A program made the position numbers and the translations under genes. From contig OZ037930.1 in assembly GCA_964035575.1 (NCBI GenBank), positions 372,001 through 436,000 of the forward strand: DNA of 64,000 nucleotides, written 5' to 3'. Shown piece by piece: positions 63,701 to 64,000 of the stretch. Origin of the DNA: Rhynchopus sp. YZ270_cl-10. Its lineage: Eukaryota > Euglenozoa > Diplonemea > Diplonemida > Diplonemidae. The notes under the pieces were generated by a model. It was not told the DNA's origin and searched no databases. It saw only the letters and a list, made by a program, of their open reading frames with translations. Within the stretch, counting starts at the first letter, position 1. Each line of letters opens with the position of its first letter.

Positions 63701-63996
63701 GCTGCCCCCGGCTGGGCGACTCCCATCAACGCATATACGTCGTTCTTTGCGTTCACAACTACCTTCTTCTTTTTGACCTTTTTTTCCCCTTTCTCTTCGT
63801 CAAAGAGGTTGGCGGAGAAGAGCGAATTCTTTTTCGAATGACACATTTTTGATGAAGAAACCGATGCCGCCAGAGACGGCCCTCTTGCTATCGGAGGTGC
63901 GATGACGACCGCCTTTGAGGGCAATTCCGCATTCCCATTCTTTGCAAATTCTGGTGAATTATTCCCTTCCTCCTCAGGATAATGCCCGCTCCCCAT
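60753..63996 (-). CDS. Unknown 903-residue protein, three exons
   Basis: Exons 63996-62203, 61787-61643 and 61525-60753 (2712 nt) join in frame; donors GTATGC and GTATGT, acceptors CAG. I do not recognise a family. The N-terminal 100 residues are basic and disordered (KVKKKKVVVNAKNDVY). Residues 120-430 look globular (FAFTPWFFFAFSD, LGKDQIGVLNYLHAVLF, RYIALTPCFNEIFVLGYLLLE). An acidic and Gly-rich linker follows (near 460), then helical segments, an acidic DDDDAEDDFYDL stretch in exon 2, and a helical, Ala/Leu-rich C-terminus. The ATG at 63996 is 4 nt from the window edge, so an upstream start or exon cannot be excluded. Intron 1 (415 nt) carries T4 and an H copy; intron 2 (117 nt) carries B2. 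Near the stop, GTAAGT could serve as another donor. Confidence 0.75.
61545..61607 (-). repeat. B-family dispersed element, copy B2 (intronic)
   Basis: Minus strand: AATTGTTTGGAGTAGTG, TAGTTGCCTCGGTTGTGTTGC, ATCCACTGTG and a T-run that doubles as the intron's pyrimidine tract. It fills about half of the 117-nt intron 2, in sense orientation. Confidence 0.7.
61850..61890 (+). repeat. H-family stem-loop, copy H14 (intronic)
   Basis: TTTATAAGATGATCCTAAGC, loop TTCTCTCGT, GCTTAGTC, then diverged. A detached 3' half (TCTCGTGCTTAGTCACCTT) lies at 61950-61969, directly before T4. Both are in intron 1 of the unknown gene. Confidence 0.65.
61968..62036 (+). repeat. T-family dispersed element, copy T4 (intronic)
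   Basis: AAAAGTGAAGTTATTGATGC, AGGCACCTCCCGC, AGACCCACTGTACGA, ATGCCAGC. The leader is shared with T1, which also lies in an intron. Confidence 0.65.
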
Positions 63997-64000
63997 TCTC

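Overview
This is a 64-kb eukaryotic nuclear window, almost certainly from a protist. Every gene I can support is on the minus strand. Most carry short GT-AG introns (29 to about 420 nt, donor usually GTATG), and I could fix these from reading-frame phase. In several genes the start codon follows a pyrimidine tract and a CAG. One-directional gene order with AG-pyrimidine sites before start codons resembles Euglenozoa, and true cis-introns would then point to a diplonemid- or euglenid-like lineage rather than a trypanosomatid. This placement is a guess; no marker gene in the window settles it.

Layout from left to right: the 5' part of a GPR107/GPR108-family Golgi membrane protein (204-1304); a large disordered protein with repeated short helical motifs (3915-6566); a COMMD10 orthologue (8392-9318, three exons); an SDS22-type LRR gene (10583-14209, four exons, one intron of only 29 nt); a 6.4-kb nest of DNA transposons inside a pseudogene fragment (14.67-21.16 kb); a second copy of the LRR gene (22563-25969), part of a 4-kb segmental duplication; three members of a ubiquitin-like plus BspA-like LRR family (27.2-32.7 kb, the middle one broken); an unknown 282-aa protein (33224-34072); a 2.2-kb foldback element (34967-37155); a five-exon MAPK-like kinase (38898-41245); a three-exon myosin (42698-47054); a 5.6-kb gene-free stretch rich in small elements; a KOW/SH3-like protein (52636-53943); a fourth BspA-like gene (54428-55450); a secreted cysteine-rich protein (56146-56931); a fifth BspA-like gene (57392-58630); and a three-exon unknown gene (60753-63996).

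The genes do not form a pathway. The most unusual content is non-coding. Several families of short (30-100 nt) dispersed elements with clear stem-loop potential recur between genes and inside introns. One family (H) has at least 13 copies, all in one orientation (antisense to the genes), with a conserved 7-nt loop CTCTCGT and stems that change while mostly keeping their pairing. The window also holds many DNA transposon remnants, most flanked by TA, with unrelated terminal inverted repeats.
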